64,000 nt of DNA from Paenibacillus oralis (GCF_003863965.1 NZ_RRCN01000001.1:5042304-5106303), one strand, 5' to 3'; shown: positions 1 to 8,373, numbered from the stretch's first letter. The notes: generated by a model not told the origin, from the letters alone. Numbers and translations: made by a program.

Positions 1-1
1 C

Positions 2-1081
2 GACCGCTCCCGTCTGGAGCAGTTGGCGAATGAAGTAAAACGCGCCGATTTGACGGAAACGGTGGAGCACATGAGCCGGGTCGGCAGCGATTTGCAAAAT
101 ATCGTGCTGAAGCTGCGGATGGTGCCGATCGATACCGTATTTAACCGGTTTCCGCGGATGGTCCGCGACCTGGCCAAATCGCTCGACAAAAAAATCGACC
201 TCGTCATCGTGGGAGCCGAAACGGAGCTTGACCGGACCGTGATTGACGAAATCGGCGATCCGCTCGTCCACCTGCTGCGGAACGCCGTCGACCATGGGGT
301 CGAGCCAGTGGCCGAACGGGTGGCTGCCGGCAAACCGGAGACGGGAACGGTCAACCTGCGCGCTTTCCACAGCGGCAACCACGTGTTTATCGAAATCGAA
401 GATGACGGGCACGGCATCGACCGCGACAAGGTGCTGAAAAAAGCGCTCAAGAACGGGGTCGTCAAGGAGAGTGAAGCGGCATCCATGACCGATGAACAGG
501 TGTACATGCTGCTGTTCGCTCCGGGCTTCAGCACGGCGGAAGTGATTTCCGACATTTCCGGACGCGGCGTCGGCCTCGATGTCGTCAAATCCAAGATTGA
601 ATCGCTCAGCGGGGTTGTTTCGATACAATCCAAACTTGGCGCCGGAACCAAATTTTCGGTTCAGATGCCGCTGACCCTATCGATCATATCCGCGATGCTG
701 ATCAAAGTCGGAGCGGAGAAATACGCGATTCCGCTCTCCTCCATCGTCGAAACCGGACTGATCAAGCGGGAGCAGGTTCGCGAGGTGCACGGCTACACGA
801 TGATTCCGTATCGGGACACGCATATTCCGCTGATGTCGCTCGCCCAATTGTTCGACATTCCGGGCTTTTCGGAAAGCGAAGAGGAAGAGACGGAGATTGT
901 GGTTATCCGTAAAGGCGACCGAATGGCCGCGTTTGCGGTGGAGGATTTTATCGGACAAAACGAAATCGTCATCAAGAACCTGGGCAAATACCTCCCTTCG
1001 ATCCAGGGCGTGGCTGGGGCCACCATTTTGGGAGACGGGCAAGTGGCGCTCATCATTGATCCAAACGCATTCATTAAATAA
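2..1081 (+). CDS. cheA: Chemotaxis histidine kinase CheA (C-terminal part, cut by window edge)
   Basis: This is the C-terminal half of the CheA kinase, which phosphorylates CheY and CheB in response to receptor signals at the membrane array. The frame is open to the left edge, so the apparent TTG at 23 is internal and the Hpt and P2 domains lie outside the window. Visible parts are the dimerisation segment, the GHKL ATP-binding domain with N-box HLLRNAVDHG and G-boxes DDGHGID and GRGVGLD, and the CheW-like P5 domain in about the last 135 residues. cheW follows after 29 bp with its own strong ribosome binding site. Identification is firm; only the length is unknown. Confidence 0.97.
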   Translation, partial: DRSRLEQLANEVKRADLTETVEHMSRVGSDLQNIVLKLRMVPIDTVFNRFPRMVRDLAKSLDKKIDLVIVGAETELDRTVIDEIGDPLVHLLRNAVDHGVEPVAERVAAGKPETGTVNLRAFHSGNHVFIEIEDDGHGIDRDKVLKKALKNGVVKESEAASMTDEQVYMLLFAPGFSTAEVISDISGRGVGLDVVKSKIESLSGVVSIQSKLGAGTKFSVQMPLTLSIISAMLIKVGAEKYAIPLSSIVETGLIKREQVREVHGYTMIPYRDTHIPLMSLAQLFDIPGFSESEEEETEIVVIRKGDRMAAFAVEDFIGQNEIVIKNLGKYLPSIQGVAGATILGDGQVALIIDPNAFIK

Positions 1082-1110
1082 GGTTCGAATCATTAAGGAG
1101 GGATTTCCAC

Positions 1111-1572
1111 ATGGGACAGGAGTTAAAAGTCATCGTTTTTAAGTTGGGTCATGAGGAATACGGCATCGAAGTGGACAAAGTGCAAACGATCGAGCGGATG
1201 ATGCCGATCACGCGCGTGCCTAAGACGTTTTCCTTCGTTAAAGGGGTTATTAACCTGCGCGGCGTCGTCATTCCCGTCATCGATCTTCGCGGCCGTTTCG
1301 GTTTGCCGGAAACGGAGTACACCGATCAGACCCGGATCATTATCGTTGCGGCCAATGAGTTGGAGGTCGGCTTTATCGTCGATTCCGCCAACGATGTCGT
1401 CGATTTGGATTCCGATTTGATCGATTCGCCGCCCGATGTCGTCGGCGGAGTCAAAGCCAAATACCTGGACGGAGTGGCCAAAATATCCGAGGAGCGCCTG
1501 CTCGTGATGCTAAACCTTTCCGAAGTGCTTAGCCGGAAGGAAATCATCCAGCTGGAAAGTTTAGAGGATTAA
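1111..1572 (+). CDS. cheW: Chemotaxis coupling protein CheW
   Basis: CheW is a cytoplasmic scaffold that links CheA to methyl-accepting receptors. The 153-residue protein is a single CheW-like beta-barrel domain: it opens with KVIVFKLGHEEYGIEVDKV and has the family's GVINLRGVVIPVIDLR strand pair. The ATG sits 8 bases after AAGGAGGG. It lies directly after cheA and 4 bp before cheC, as in the Bacillus fla/che operon. The length is normal for the family and nothing is unusual. Confidence 0.97.
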   Translation: MGQELKVIVFKLGHEEYGIEVDKVQTIERMMPITRVPKTFSFVKGVINLRGVVIPVIDLRGRFGLPETEYTDQTRIIIVAANELEVGFIVDSANDVVDLDSDLIDSPPDVVGGVKAKYLDGVAKISEERLLVMLNLSEVLSRKEIIQLESLED

Positions 1573-1576
1573 GACC

Positions 1577-2203
1577 GTGGAGCTCTTTAAAGACTTTGAA
1601 GATTTGAAGCTTGACATTTTAAAAGAAGTCGGCAACATCGGGGCGGGCAACGCGGCGACCGCGCTGTCGAAGCTGCTGGACAAGCCGATCGATATGGCGG
1701 TGCCGAAGGTGCAGATGCTGCCTTTCGAAGCGGTTGCCGAACGCGTCGGCGGCGCCGAAAATATCGTGCTAGCGGTATTTTTCCGCGTGGAAGGCGAAGC
1801 TCCGGGAAATCTGTTCTTCATTTTAAGCCCGGAAGCGGCCAAAAAACTACTGCATCGCCTTGCGGGGATTGACGTGGAAAGCGAAGAGAGCTTTTCGGAA
1901 ATGGAATGGTCCGCGCTTTCGGAAATCGGCAACATTTTGGCGGGCTCCTATTTGTCCTCGCTGGCCGATTTTACGTCCCTGTCGATGGCGCCGACGGTAC
2001 CTGCGCTGGCGCTGGATATGGCAGGAGCGATCCTGAGTTATGGACTCCTGCAGTTTGGTGAAATGGGAGACTCCGCCCTGCTGATCGATACTACGTTTAT
2101 CGAAGGACATCATGAGGTAGAGGGACAGTTTTTTCTGATTCCCGATCCGGATTCATTCGCCAAAATTTTCACTGCGTTGGGGGTACCGGCCCAGCATGAT
2201 TGA
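1577..2203 (+). CDS. cheC: CheY-P phosphatase CheC
   Basis: CheC hydrolyses CheY-phosphate and, in Bacillus, binds CheD to modulate receptor adaptation. The 208-residue protein has the two pseudo-symmetric phosphatase signatures of the CheC/FliY/CheX family: ILKEVGNIGAGNAATALSKL near the N-terminus and the SEIGNILAGSYLSSL copy near residue 115, each with the Glu-x2-Asn pair used in catalysis. The start is GTG at 1577, 4 bp after the cheW stop, so translation is probably coupled. The 3' end overlaps cheD by 8 bp, which fits the physical partnership of the two products. Confidence 0.96.
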   Translation: MELFKDFEDLKLDILKEVGNIGAGNAATALSKLLDKPIDMAVPKVQMLPFEAVAERVGGAENIVLAVFFRVEGEAPGNLFFILSPEAAKKLLHRLAGIDVESEESFSEMEWSALSEIGNILAGSYLSSLADFTSLSMAPTVPALALDMAGAILSYGLLQFGEMGDSALLIDTTFIEGHHEVEGQFFLIPDPDSFAKIFTALGVPAQHD

Positions 2204-2693
2204 TGAACAACGCGTTGTAAAAGTGGGCATGGCCGAGTTGAACGTCATAACACAGCAGGGATTGATTCGTACGACTGGGCTAGGCTCCTGCGTTGGGCTT
2301 ACGCTGTATGATCCGCAATTGAAAGTGGCCGGCTTGGCGCATGTCATGCTGCCCTCTTCGGAGATCGCGCGGGAAGGATCCTTGAACATCGCAAAATATG
2401 CGGATACGGCCATTCCGGAGCTGTACCGCAAACTAATCGATCTCGGGGCCTCTCCATCCCGGCTGGTGGCCAAAATGGCCGGAGGATCGCAGATGTTTTC
2501 TTTTGGGGGGAGCGGAGATTCGATGCGAATCGGACCGAGAAACGCGGAATCTTGCAAAATGAAGCTGAAGGAATTGAAAATTCCCTTGTTGGCGGAGGAT
2601 ACCGGCGGAAATTACGGCCGGACCATCGAACTGGATAACGAAACGGGGATTCTTTATGTGCGCAGTGTACAAATGGGGATAAAGGAATTGTAG
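2196..2693 (+). CDS. cheD: Chemoreceptor glutamine deamidase CheD
   Basis: CheD deamidates glutamines on chemoreceptors and partners with CheC. The 165-residue protein shows the catalytic Cys in TTGLGSCVGLTLYD and the catalytic His in GLAHVMLPS, followed by the KMAGGSQMF segment typical of the family. It overlaps cheC by 8 bp, so the two are likely translated together. The length matches B. subtilis CheD. The assignment is secure from motifs and position. Confidence 0.96.
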   Translation: MIDEQRVVKVGMAELNVITQQGLIRTTGLGSCVGLTLYDPQLKVAGLAHVMLPSSEIAREGSLNIAKYADTAIPELYRKLIDLGASPSRLVAKMAGGSQMFSFGGSGDSMRIGPRNAESCKMKLKELKIPLLAEDTGGNYGRTIELDNETGILYVRSVQMGIKEL

Positions 2694-2695
2694 CC

Positions 2696-3118
2696 ATGGC
2701 TGGAAAAACGCGATATTACTGGTTGTTGGGCTTTATCGGTTTTCTAATTACATTTGCGGTATCGGCGGGGAACAATTTGTTTCTGACCAGCTTTATTCGG
2801 GGACTTATCGCCTTTGCCGTCTGGTTTGGGCTTGCCTTTGCGGCAAGCTGGATGTTCGGGTTTCTGAAGGAAATTCCGGAAAACGAAACGGCCGAACCGC
2901 AGGAGGCCATGCTTTCGGAGGAGGGTAAAGGGGGCAATCTCGACCTGACCACACCGGACGAAAGCGAGCAGCTTAATGAACTGCTGAAGCCGCCCGCGGA
3001 TGCGCCGGGCGAGTCCGCGGATTTTACGCCGCTGAGTCCGCCGAAACTCGTAAAAACACCTGACGACAAAGATCCTGAAGAGCTGGCTAAGGTCGTTCGT
3101 CACCTGACAGAAAAATAA
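2696..3118 (+). CDS. Small two-helix membrane protein of the che operon, function unknown
   Basis: I do not recognise a named family. The 140-residue product begins with two hydrophobic segments (about residues 8-28 and 36-58), then a charged, Pro/Glu-rich cytoplasmic-type tail that ends in a basic helix. It starts 2 bp after the cheD stop and ends 15 bp before sigD, so it is within the operon and probably co-translated. B. subtilis has no gene here between cheD and sigD, so this is lineage-specific. A role in motility or sigma-D control is only suggested by position. Confidence 0.8.
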   Translation: MAGKTRYYWLLGFIGFLITFAVSAGNNLFLTSFIRGLIAFAVWFGLAFAASWMFGFLKEIPENETAEPQEAMLSEEGKGGNLDLTTPDESEQLNELLKPPADAPGESADFTPLSPPKLVKTPDDKDPEELAKVVRHLTEK

Positions 3119-3133
3119 GGAGGGTGAAGGCAA

Positions 3134-3922
3134 TTGAACGAGCGGAAGACTTCTACTCTGAATTATGCCGAGGTTTGGGAAAGATGGAAAGAACACGGCG
3201 ATTTGGAGGCCAAGAAACAACTTATCGAAAAGTATCTGCATATTGTCGACTACGTTTCGGGACGTCTCGCCGTTGGCCTTCCCAAGAACGTTTCCAAAGA
3301 TGATTTAGCCAGCAACGGGGTGATGGGGCTGATCGATGCGGTCGAAAAATTCGACTATAAACGCGGTCTTCAATTCGAAACCTATGCATCCTGGCGGGTA
3401 CGAGGAGCGATTCTGGACGGCCTTCGGCAGGGGGATTGGGTTCCCCGTTCCGTGAGAGAGAAAGCCAAAAAAATCGAAGAAGGCTATCAGCATTTGGAAC
3501 AGCAATATCTCCGCTCCGTGACGGACGAGGAGATGAGCGCTTACTTGAATATCAGCGAGAAAGAGTTTCAGAGCATGCTCCAAGAAGTCGCCGTCATGAC
3601 GCTTTGTTCCCTCGAGGACCCGATTCGCGAAGAAGAATCGGAAACTCGTCTCACATTACTCGTTGACGAAAAAGCAAAAAACCCGGATTATAAAGTCAGG
3701 GAGTTTTATTTAAGGGATTCATTGGCAAAAGGAATCGAAAAACTGACCGAAAAGGAAAGAACGGTCGTCTCCCTGCTCTATTATGAAGATTTATCATTAA
3801 GCGAAATCGCGGAAGTGATGTCGCTTTCGCCGTCGCGAATTTCCCAGCTTCATTCCAAAGCGATTTTACGGCTTCGCGGCAGTTTGGAGAAGCAGCGGGA
3901 TTTGCTGATGTGCGAAGACTGA
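3134..3922 (+). CDS. sigD: Flagellar/motility sigma factor SigD (FliA/WhiG family)
   Basis: This RNA polymerase sigma factor directs late flagellar, chemotaxis and autolysin genes. The 262-residue protein has region 2 with DYVSGRLAVGLPKN and the promoter-melting segment FETYASWRVRGAILDGLR, a region 3 helix pair, and a region 4 helix-turn-helix (LTEKERTVVSLLYYEDLSLS, then SPSRISQLHSKAI). The start is TTG at 3134, placed by AGGAGGGTGA 5-14 bases upstream. It closes the che block, as in B. subtilis. No anti-sigma gene (flgM) is present in the window. Confidence 0.96.
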   Translation: MNERKTSTLNYAEVWERWKEHGDLEAKKQLIEKYLHIVDYVSGRLAVGLPKNVSKDDLASNGVMGLIDAVEKFDYKRGLQFETYASWRVRGAILDGLRQGDWVPRSVREKAKKIEEGYQHLEQQYLRSVTDEEMSAYLNISEKEFQSMLQEVAVMTLCSLEDPIREEESETRLTLLVDEKAKNPDYKVREFYLRDSLAKGIEKLTEKERTVVSLLYYEDLSLSEIAEVMSLSPSRISQLHSKAILRLRGSLEKQRDLLMCED

Positions 3923-3969
3923 CGGGTAAATCATGAACGAGCGAAACGGAAGAGAGGAGGAACGACTTC

Positions 3970-5379
3970 TTGGAGCTTATGGACGATTTGAGGCAGATCT
4001 TAAGTGTCACGTTAAATGATGACAAGACGGTAGCCTACCTGCAGTTTTTAAAGAAGGAAGATGATTTTTCTTGTACGGAGGACGCGCTGCACCAATTTCT
4101 ACATAGCGAAGGCCTGAAATTCGGGATACAGGAAGACATTGTCAGACGTTTTGCGTCCAATCCGCAGGAGTACTATTTCAGTAGAACGCCGATAGCCATC
4201 GGACAGGAACCGGTGCACGGGAAAGACGGTTCAATCCGCTATGCGATTTCCCTCGATGACGACAATCGCCATCAACCGGCGGAAACCGAAGACGGCAAAG
4301 TGGACTTGAAGGATATTACGAGACTGAACAATATCCGTAAAGGCCAAATTATCGCCGAACTTGTCCCTCCTGTGCCCGGACGCCCGGGAACGGCCGTGAC
4401 CGGGGAAACGATTCCCTGCAAAGAGGGGAAAGCCGCCCGCTTCAAAGTCGGGAAAAACGTCGTGCTCAACCCGGAGCAGACCGCTTTGTATGCGGCGATT
4501 GACGGTTTGGTGACGCTCACCGAGAAGGGGAAGCTGAACGTCTTCCCGATATATGAGATCAACGGGGACGTCGATTACAGCATCGGCAATATCGATTTCG
4601 TGGGAACCGTCGTTGTCCGCGGTAATGTGCTGACCGGTTTTAGGATCAGTGCGGCCGGGGACATTCGCGTTGTTGGCGGGGTTGAAGGGGCGGAGTTGTA
4701 CGCCGACGGGTCTATCGAAATCACCGGCGGGATCATCGGGTATAACAAAGGTTTGGTTAAAGCCGGCCAAAACGTGAAAAGCTCGTTTATTCAGGACGGA
4801 AACGTTCAAGCGGGGGAGGATGTCAGCGTTTCCCAGAGCATTATGCACTCCAATATCCGTGCCGGGCGCGACGTTTTGTGCAGCGGGGCGAAAGGGCTTA
4901 TCGTCGGCGGCAGCATTCAGGCCGGAGAAAAAGTGATTGCCCGGATCATCGGCAACCCGATGTCGACGACAACCTCGATCGAGGTGGGCGCGCTGCCGGA
5001 ATTGCGTAACGAGCTTCAGGATTTGCGCCAGCAGGTTAAGGAACAGCTGGCGAATCTCGACAAAACTGAGAAAGCGCTGACACTTTTGGATCAGCTCGCC
5101 TCGTTGGGAAAGCTGACGCCGGACAAGGTGGCGATGCGTTCCAAATTGAATTTGACTAAAAAATCGAATAAGCAGGAATTGGATTTGATGAAAGAACGCA
5201 TGCTTGCGATCGAAAAGGCGTTGGAGGATACCGGCAAGGCCCGCGTCGACGTATTAAAAATGATTTACGGCGGTTCCAAAATCGTGATTGGCCGTTATAC
5301 GAAATATATCAAAGAGCCCATTTCGCGCATGTCTTTTTACTACAGCGAAGGGGATATTTCCATGTCGGCTTACATCTAG
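3970..5379 (+). CDS. FapA / DUF342 family protein, flagellar-operon associated
   Basis: The 469-residue protein belongs to the DUF342 (flagellar assembly protein A) family. The N-terminal third precedes a PVPGRPGTAVTGETIP linker, followed by a repetitive right-handed beta-helix with GNVLTGFRISAAGDIRVVGG- and GSIEITGGIIGYNKG-type rungs, then a C-terminal coiled coil from about residue 345 to 430. The start is TTG at 3970 behind GAGGAGG. Related Vibrio proteins affect flagellar placement; the biochemical role in Gram-positives is not established. It follows sigD by 47 bp, supporting a motility link. Confidence 0.88.
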   Translation: MELMDDLRQILSVTLNDDKTVAYLQFLKKEDDFSCTEDALHQFLHSEGLKFGIQEDIVRRFASNPQEYYFSRTPIAIGQEPVHGKDGSIRYAISLDDDNRHQPAETEDGKVDLKDITRLNNIRKGQIIAELVPPVPGRPGTAVTGETIPCKEGKAARFKVGKNVVLNPEQTALYAAIDGLVTLTEKGKLNVFPIYEINGDVDYSIGNIDFVGTVVVRGNVLTGFRISAAGDIRVVGGVEGAELYADGSIEITGGIIGYNKGLVKAGQNVKSSFIQDGNVQAGEDVSVSQSIMHSNIRAGRDVLCSGAKGLIVGGSIQAGEKVIARIIGNPMSTTTSIEVGALPELRNELQDLRQQVKEQLANLDKTEKALTLLDQLASLGKLTPDKVAMRSKLNLTKKSNKQELDLMKERMLAIEKALEDTGKARVDVLKMIYGGSKIVIGRYTKYIKEPISRMSFYYSEGDISMSAYI

Positions 5380-5449
5380 TAACGGCTCTTGAGGAGGACT
5401 ACCTGGATCTTATCGAAGTTTTTTACTTCATTTCGGATGAGGTGATCCC

Positions 5450-5779
5450 ATGAATATGAAACCTGTGGAATTGCAAATCGCGGTCCCGCGTACCAGCGAA
5501 GCGGGTCGCGTTCAGCATGATCAGCAGCATCGACCTCTTCTCGATCAAAATCTGCTCTCGCTGCAAGCTGTCAAAACCAGCGAGGCAGAACGCCAGCGGA
5601 GCGCTGGGGTGGATGAGAGCAACCGTAATAAGAACGTAAGGCGGGAAGGAAATGGTTCCTTCAGCGAGGAACAGGAACCGGAACAAGGCTCCGGCGGCAA
5701 ACCGGACGAGCAGGAGCCGAAGCCGGAGCAATTGGCCGAGCATCCATATAAAGGACGGCACATCGATTTCTCTCTGTAA
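5450..5779 (+). CDS. Small hydrophilic conserved-type protein, function unknown
   Basis: A 109-residue, highly charged protein with no hydrophobic segment. It has a short ordered-looking N-terminus (MKPVELQIAVPRT), a Gln/Glu/Ser-rich middle likely to be disordered, and a distinct tail HPYKGRHIDFSL. The conserved-looking ends joined by a low-complexity middle resemble a linear-motif adaptor, but that is inference. The ATG is preceded by GAGGTGA. Position between the FapA-like gene and a SwrB-like membrane protein puts it in the motility operon tail. Confidence 0.7.
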   Translation: MNMKPVELQIAVPRTSEAGRVQHDQQHRPLLDQNLLSLQAVKTSEAERQRSAGVDESNRNKNVRREGNGSFSEEQEPEQGSGGKPDEQEPKPEQLAEHPYKGRHIDFSL

Positions 5780-5871
5780 TTCGGGGATTTCACCTCATGA
5801 ATCAGGGGAGGATGCAGGCGGGCCTTAAGTTTTGGCACTTCAATTCAACAGCAAAAAAGGTGAGGATTACA

Positions 5872-6510
5872 TTGTCATTTGGAGACCCCTGGTTTTATGT
5901 TGTACTTCTGGGGGCGGCGGCGCTTGTTTACGCCCTGCTTTTGCCGGGACGCCAAGCCTCAAGCCCGAAGAACGATGCGGCGAAAGAGATGGAAGCCACG
6001 CTGGAACAATACATGTCGGAAATCGAAAAAGAAAATCAGGAGCTTATCGATTTGGTGTCCCAGATGAAGCAGGAGTTTGCCTCCAAGCAGCTGGCCCAGC
6101 AGGAGCAGATCGCCGAGCTGCGCAAACGGCTTAGCGACGTGGAGTTTTCGGCCCGGCAGAGCGAATCGCGCTTGGAGAGCTTGGCGGCTTCCGCGTTGGA
6201 GAACGCCGCTTCCGCTTCGCTCCCGGCTGCGGCCACAGCGGAAGCAAGCCTGACGTCAGCGAATGCAGCCGTTTCCGGACAAGCGTCCGGCTTGGCCGTT
6301 CTTTCGGGCACCGAATCGGCCGCCGAACCAGCCGCCGAACCGGTGCCCGAAACGGAGGATAACGCCGATCATGTGCGCGGCCGGTATCCGGAACTGTTTG
6401 ACTTATATGAAAAAGGAAAATCGATCGACATGATCGCGAAATCGACGGGACTTCAGCGGGGCGAGGTGCAGCTTATCCTGCAATTGGCCAAAAAGGAGGA
6501 GTCCCGATGA
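5872..6510 (+). CDS. Membrane-anchored coiled-coil protein with C-terminal helix-turn-helix (DUF6115/SwrB-like)
   Basis: I place the start at TTG 5872, where AGGTGAGG lies 6 bases upstream and translation begins directly with a membrane helix (MSFGDPWFYVVLLGAAALVY); a longer frame from ATG 5797 adds 25 unconvincing residues. After the helix comes a coiled coil (about residues 38-110), an Ala/Glu-rich spacer, and a compact C-terminus (YPELFDLYEKGKSIDMIAKS) that looks like a small helix-turn-helix. B. subtilis places swrB, a membrane activator of flagellar assembly, at this position after sigD. The shared architecture suggests a similar role, but I cannot prove homology. Confidence 0.78.
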   Translation: MSFGDPWFYVVLLGAAALVYALLLPGRQASSPKNDAAKEMEATLEQYMSEIEKENQELIDLVSQMKQEFASKQLAQQEQIAELRKRLSDVEFSARQSESRLESLAASALENAASASLPAAATAEASLTSANAAVSGQASGLAVLSGTESAAEPAAEPVPETEDNADHVRGRYPELFDLYEKGKSIDMIAKSTGLQRGEVQLILQLAKKEESR

Positions 6511-7112
6511 TCAAAAACCGTTATTTTATGCTAGGCCTTGGCTGCGGCCTGATTGCCGGAGCGCTCCTCCTGCAGTTGATGATCCTTGGGCAAGGGGGCG
6601 GCAAGCTTTATACGGCGGATCAGGTGCAGCAAGCGGCCGAACAACTCGGCCTGAAGGTCGTCGATGCTCATGAAGAGCTGCTGACTGAAGAGCAGTGGCA
6701 GGAGAAGGCCGGCAACGGCCAGGAGGATGCAGGAGCAGGAGCGGAGCCGGACGTTCCGGCGTCACCCCGGAATCCCAAAGCTCCGGAAGCTCCCGCCGCA
6801 CCAGCCAAGAGGGACCCGGCAGAAAACAAGCCAGCGGCAAACCCGGAAGCGGCGAAGCCGCAAACGCCCGCTAAGCCGGCAAAGCCAGCCGCGGTTTCCG
6901 TCGAATACAAAATCGCTTACGGCAGCACGCTTGCCGGCGTGGCGGAAGGCTTGTATAAGGCAGGCGTGATTACGGATAAGGAAGCGTTTTTGAAGGCGGC
7001 CAAAGCGAAAAAAATCAACAACAAGATCCGTACCGGAACGTACGCGTTTACCGAGGGTGAAGATTACGACTCGATTATTGCCAAAATTTCGCCAAAGGCT
7101 TCGGGGAAATAA
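6507..7112 (+). CDS. Membrane-anchored protein with MltG/YceG-like terminal domain
   Basis: A 201-residue protein with an N-terminal membrane helix (about residues 7-27), a Pro/Ala/Lys-rich linker (residues 70-130), and a C-terminal domain VEYKIAYGSTLAGVAEGLYK ... RTGTYAFTEG that resembles the LysM-like N-terminal domain of the endolytic transglycosylase MltG. The catalytic part of MltG is missing, so it is more likely a binding module than an enzyme. ATG overlaps the preceding stop as ATGA, indicating coupling. It is the last gene before a strong terminator, closing the motility operon. Confidence 0.78.
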   Translation: MIKNRYFMLGLGCGLIAGALLLQLMILGQGGGKLYTADQVQQAAEQLGLKVVDAHEELLTEEQWQEKAGNGQEDAGAGAEPDVPASPRNPKAPEAPAAPAKRDPAENKPAANPEAAKPQTPAKPAKPAAVSVEYKIAYGSTLAGVAEGLYKAGVITDKEAFLKAAKAKKINNKIRTGTYAFTEGEDYDSIIAKISPKASGK

Positions 7113-7125
7113 ACCGAGCCGATCC

Positions 7126-7153
7126 GAAAAAGGCGCCGAAAGGCGCCTTTTTC
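7126..7153 (+). terminator. Rho-independent terminator of the che/sigD operon
   Basis: GGCGCC pairs with GGCGCC around a GAAA loop, extended by flanking A and T tracts, and ends in a run of T. It lies 14 bp after the last motility gene and before the rpsB promoter, so it separates the two transcription units. Confidence 0.9.
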
Positions 7154-7195
7154 GCATGCATCCGTCCACAAGGGCGAAATTACGGGAAACTTCGG

Positions 7196-7224
7196 TTGCA
7201 TCCGTTTTTCACTTATGGTATATT
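7196..7224 (+). promoter_or_regulatory. Sigma-A promoter of rpsB
   Basis: TTGCAT at 7196-7201 and TATATT at 7219-7224 are separated by exactly 17 bases. This near-consensus pair lies between the motility-operon terminator and rpsB and fits a highly expressed ribosomal gene. Confidence 0.8.
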
Positions 7225-7239
7225 AATTGACGGTGTTAT

Positions 7240-7335
7240 AACGCACGCAGGAGGATTTCGCCAAGGGTGCTCTCGCTTGAGAGTCTTGTCGGGAAATGAC
7301 ACCTGCGGAGGAAGCATCACAAAAAAACCAAACTT
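7240..7335 (+). promoter_or_regulatory. Structured 5' leader of rpsB
   Basis: The transcript would carry about 120 untranslated bases. A local hairpin CTCTC-GCTT-GAGAG (7270-7283) is enclosed by possible long-range pairing of GCAGG (7247-7251) with CCTGC (7302-7306). Such leaders often mediate autogenous control by the encoded ribosomal protein. I infer the fold by eye and cannot assign it to a known leader family. Confidence 0.4.
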
Positions 7336-7350
7336 AGGAGGTGCGTGAAG

Positions 7351-8049
7351 ATGGCAGTAATCTCCATGAAACAACTGCTTGAAGCAGGCGTTCACTTCGG
7401 TCACCAGACTCGTCGCTGGAACCCGAAAATGGATCGTTATATCTTCACCGAAAGAAACGGCATTTACATTATCGACCTGCAAAAAACGGTCAAGAAAGTC
7501 GAAGAAGCTTACAACTTCGTAAAAAGCATTGCGGAAGAGAATGGAACCATTCTGTTCGTAGGCACGAAGAAACAAGCTCAAGATTCCGTGAAGGAAGAAG
7601 CGGAACGCGCTGGCCAATTCTACATTAACCAACGTTGGCTGGGCGGTACGTTGACCAACTTCCAAACGATTCAAAAACGGATCGACCGTCTGAAACAATT
7701 GGAAACTTGGGAAGAAGACGGTACGTTTAGCGTATTGCCGAAGAAAGAGGTTATCATTCTTCGCAAGGAGAAAGAACGCCTTGAGAAATTCCTCGGCGGG
7801 ATCAAGAACATGAGAGGTCTGCCAAGCGCTTTGTTCGTCATCGACCCTCGCAAAGAGCGCATTGCGGTAGCGGAAGCCCGCAAACTTGGTATCCCGATCG
7901 TAGGTATCGTAGATACCAACTGCGATCCGGACGAAATCGACTACGTCATTCCGGGCAACGACGACGCGATTCGCGCGGTTAAACTGTTGACCAGCAAAAT
8001 GGCGGATGCCGTGATCGAAGCTAACCAAGGTGAGCAAACAACGGCGTAA
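7351..8049 (+). CDS. rpsB: 30S ribosomal protein S2
   Basis: S2 binds the 30S subunit near S1-type proteins and is needed for initiation. The 232-residue protein begins MAVISMKQLLEAGVHFGHQ, the family signature, and contains FVGTKKQAQDSV and the C-terminal DTNCDPDEIDYVIPGNDDAI block. I place the start at ATG 7351, 8 bases after AGGAGGTG, rather than the in-frame GTG at 7345, which falls too close to the ribosome binding site. It heads the rpsB-tsf-pyrH-frr cluster. Confidence 0.98.
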   Translation: MAVISMKQLLEAGVHFGHQTRRWNPKMDRYIFTERNGIYIIDLQKTVKKVEEAYNFVKSIAEENGTILFVGTKKQAQDSVKEEAERAGQFYINQRWLGGTLTNFQTIQKRIDRLKQLETWEEDGTFSVLPKKEVIILRKEKERLEKFLGGIKNMRGLPSALFVIDPRKERIAVAEARKLGIPIVGIVDTNCDPDEIDYVIPGNDDAIRAVKLLTSKMADAVIEANQGEQTTA

Positions 8050-8085
8050 GCGGCTAATTGCCGACAACAAACGATAAACTAAATG

Positions 8086-8130
8086 AAAAGGGTGGTTGGT
8101 AGGTGTCAAACCTCTCACTACCCTTTTTTT
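8086..8130 (+). terminator. Terminator/attenuator between rpsB and tsf
   Basis: AAAAGGGTGGT pairs with ACTACCCTTTT (11 bp, one G-U) and is followed by seven T, 36 bp after rpsB. Since tsf usually shares the rpsB transcript, it may only reduce read-through. Confidence 0.75.
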
Positions 8131-8139
8131 AAAGAGGAA

Positions 8140-8345
8140 GTTTAAAAATCGGTTTTTGATCACGAAGTTGAATCAAGAAGTGAGTTCGACATCGAATCTT
8201 GAATTCAGCCGGGCCTTCCGCTGCTCACGTAGGCTCACCTACGCTGCGCTGCTCAGTCCCTAGCTTCATTCAACCTTCTCGGTGCTGAAAACCCGATTTT
8301 TAAACCTTGATTTAATAAGGAAGTTTAAAAATCGGTTTTTGATTT
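8140..8345. repeat. MITE-like intergenic element, family 1, copy 1 (plus extra half-end)
   Basis: The rpsB-tsf gap (8050-8373) is filled by this element. The left end GTTTAAAAATCGG at 8140 is the inverse of the right end CCCGATTTTTAAAC ending at 8305. A further direct copy of the left end (GTTTAAAAATCGGTTTTTGA) starts at 8323, just before tsf. The interior (TCACGAAG..., GACATCGAATCTTGAATTC, CAGCCGGGCCTTCCG, GTCCCTAGCTTCAT, CCTTCTCGGTGCTGAAAAC) recurs inverted at 21212-21403. There is no credible reading frame. Confidence 0.85.
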
Positions 8346-8373
8346 TCATAACAATAACGGAGGGAATTAAACA

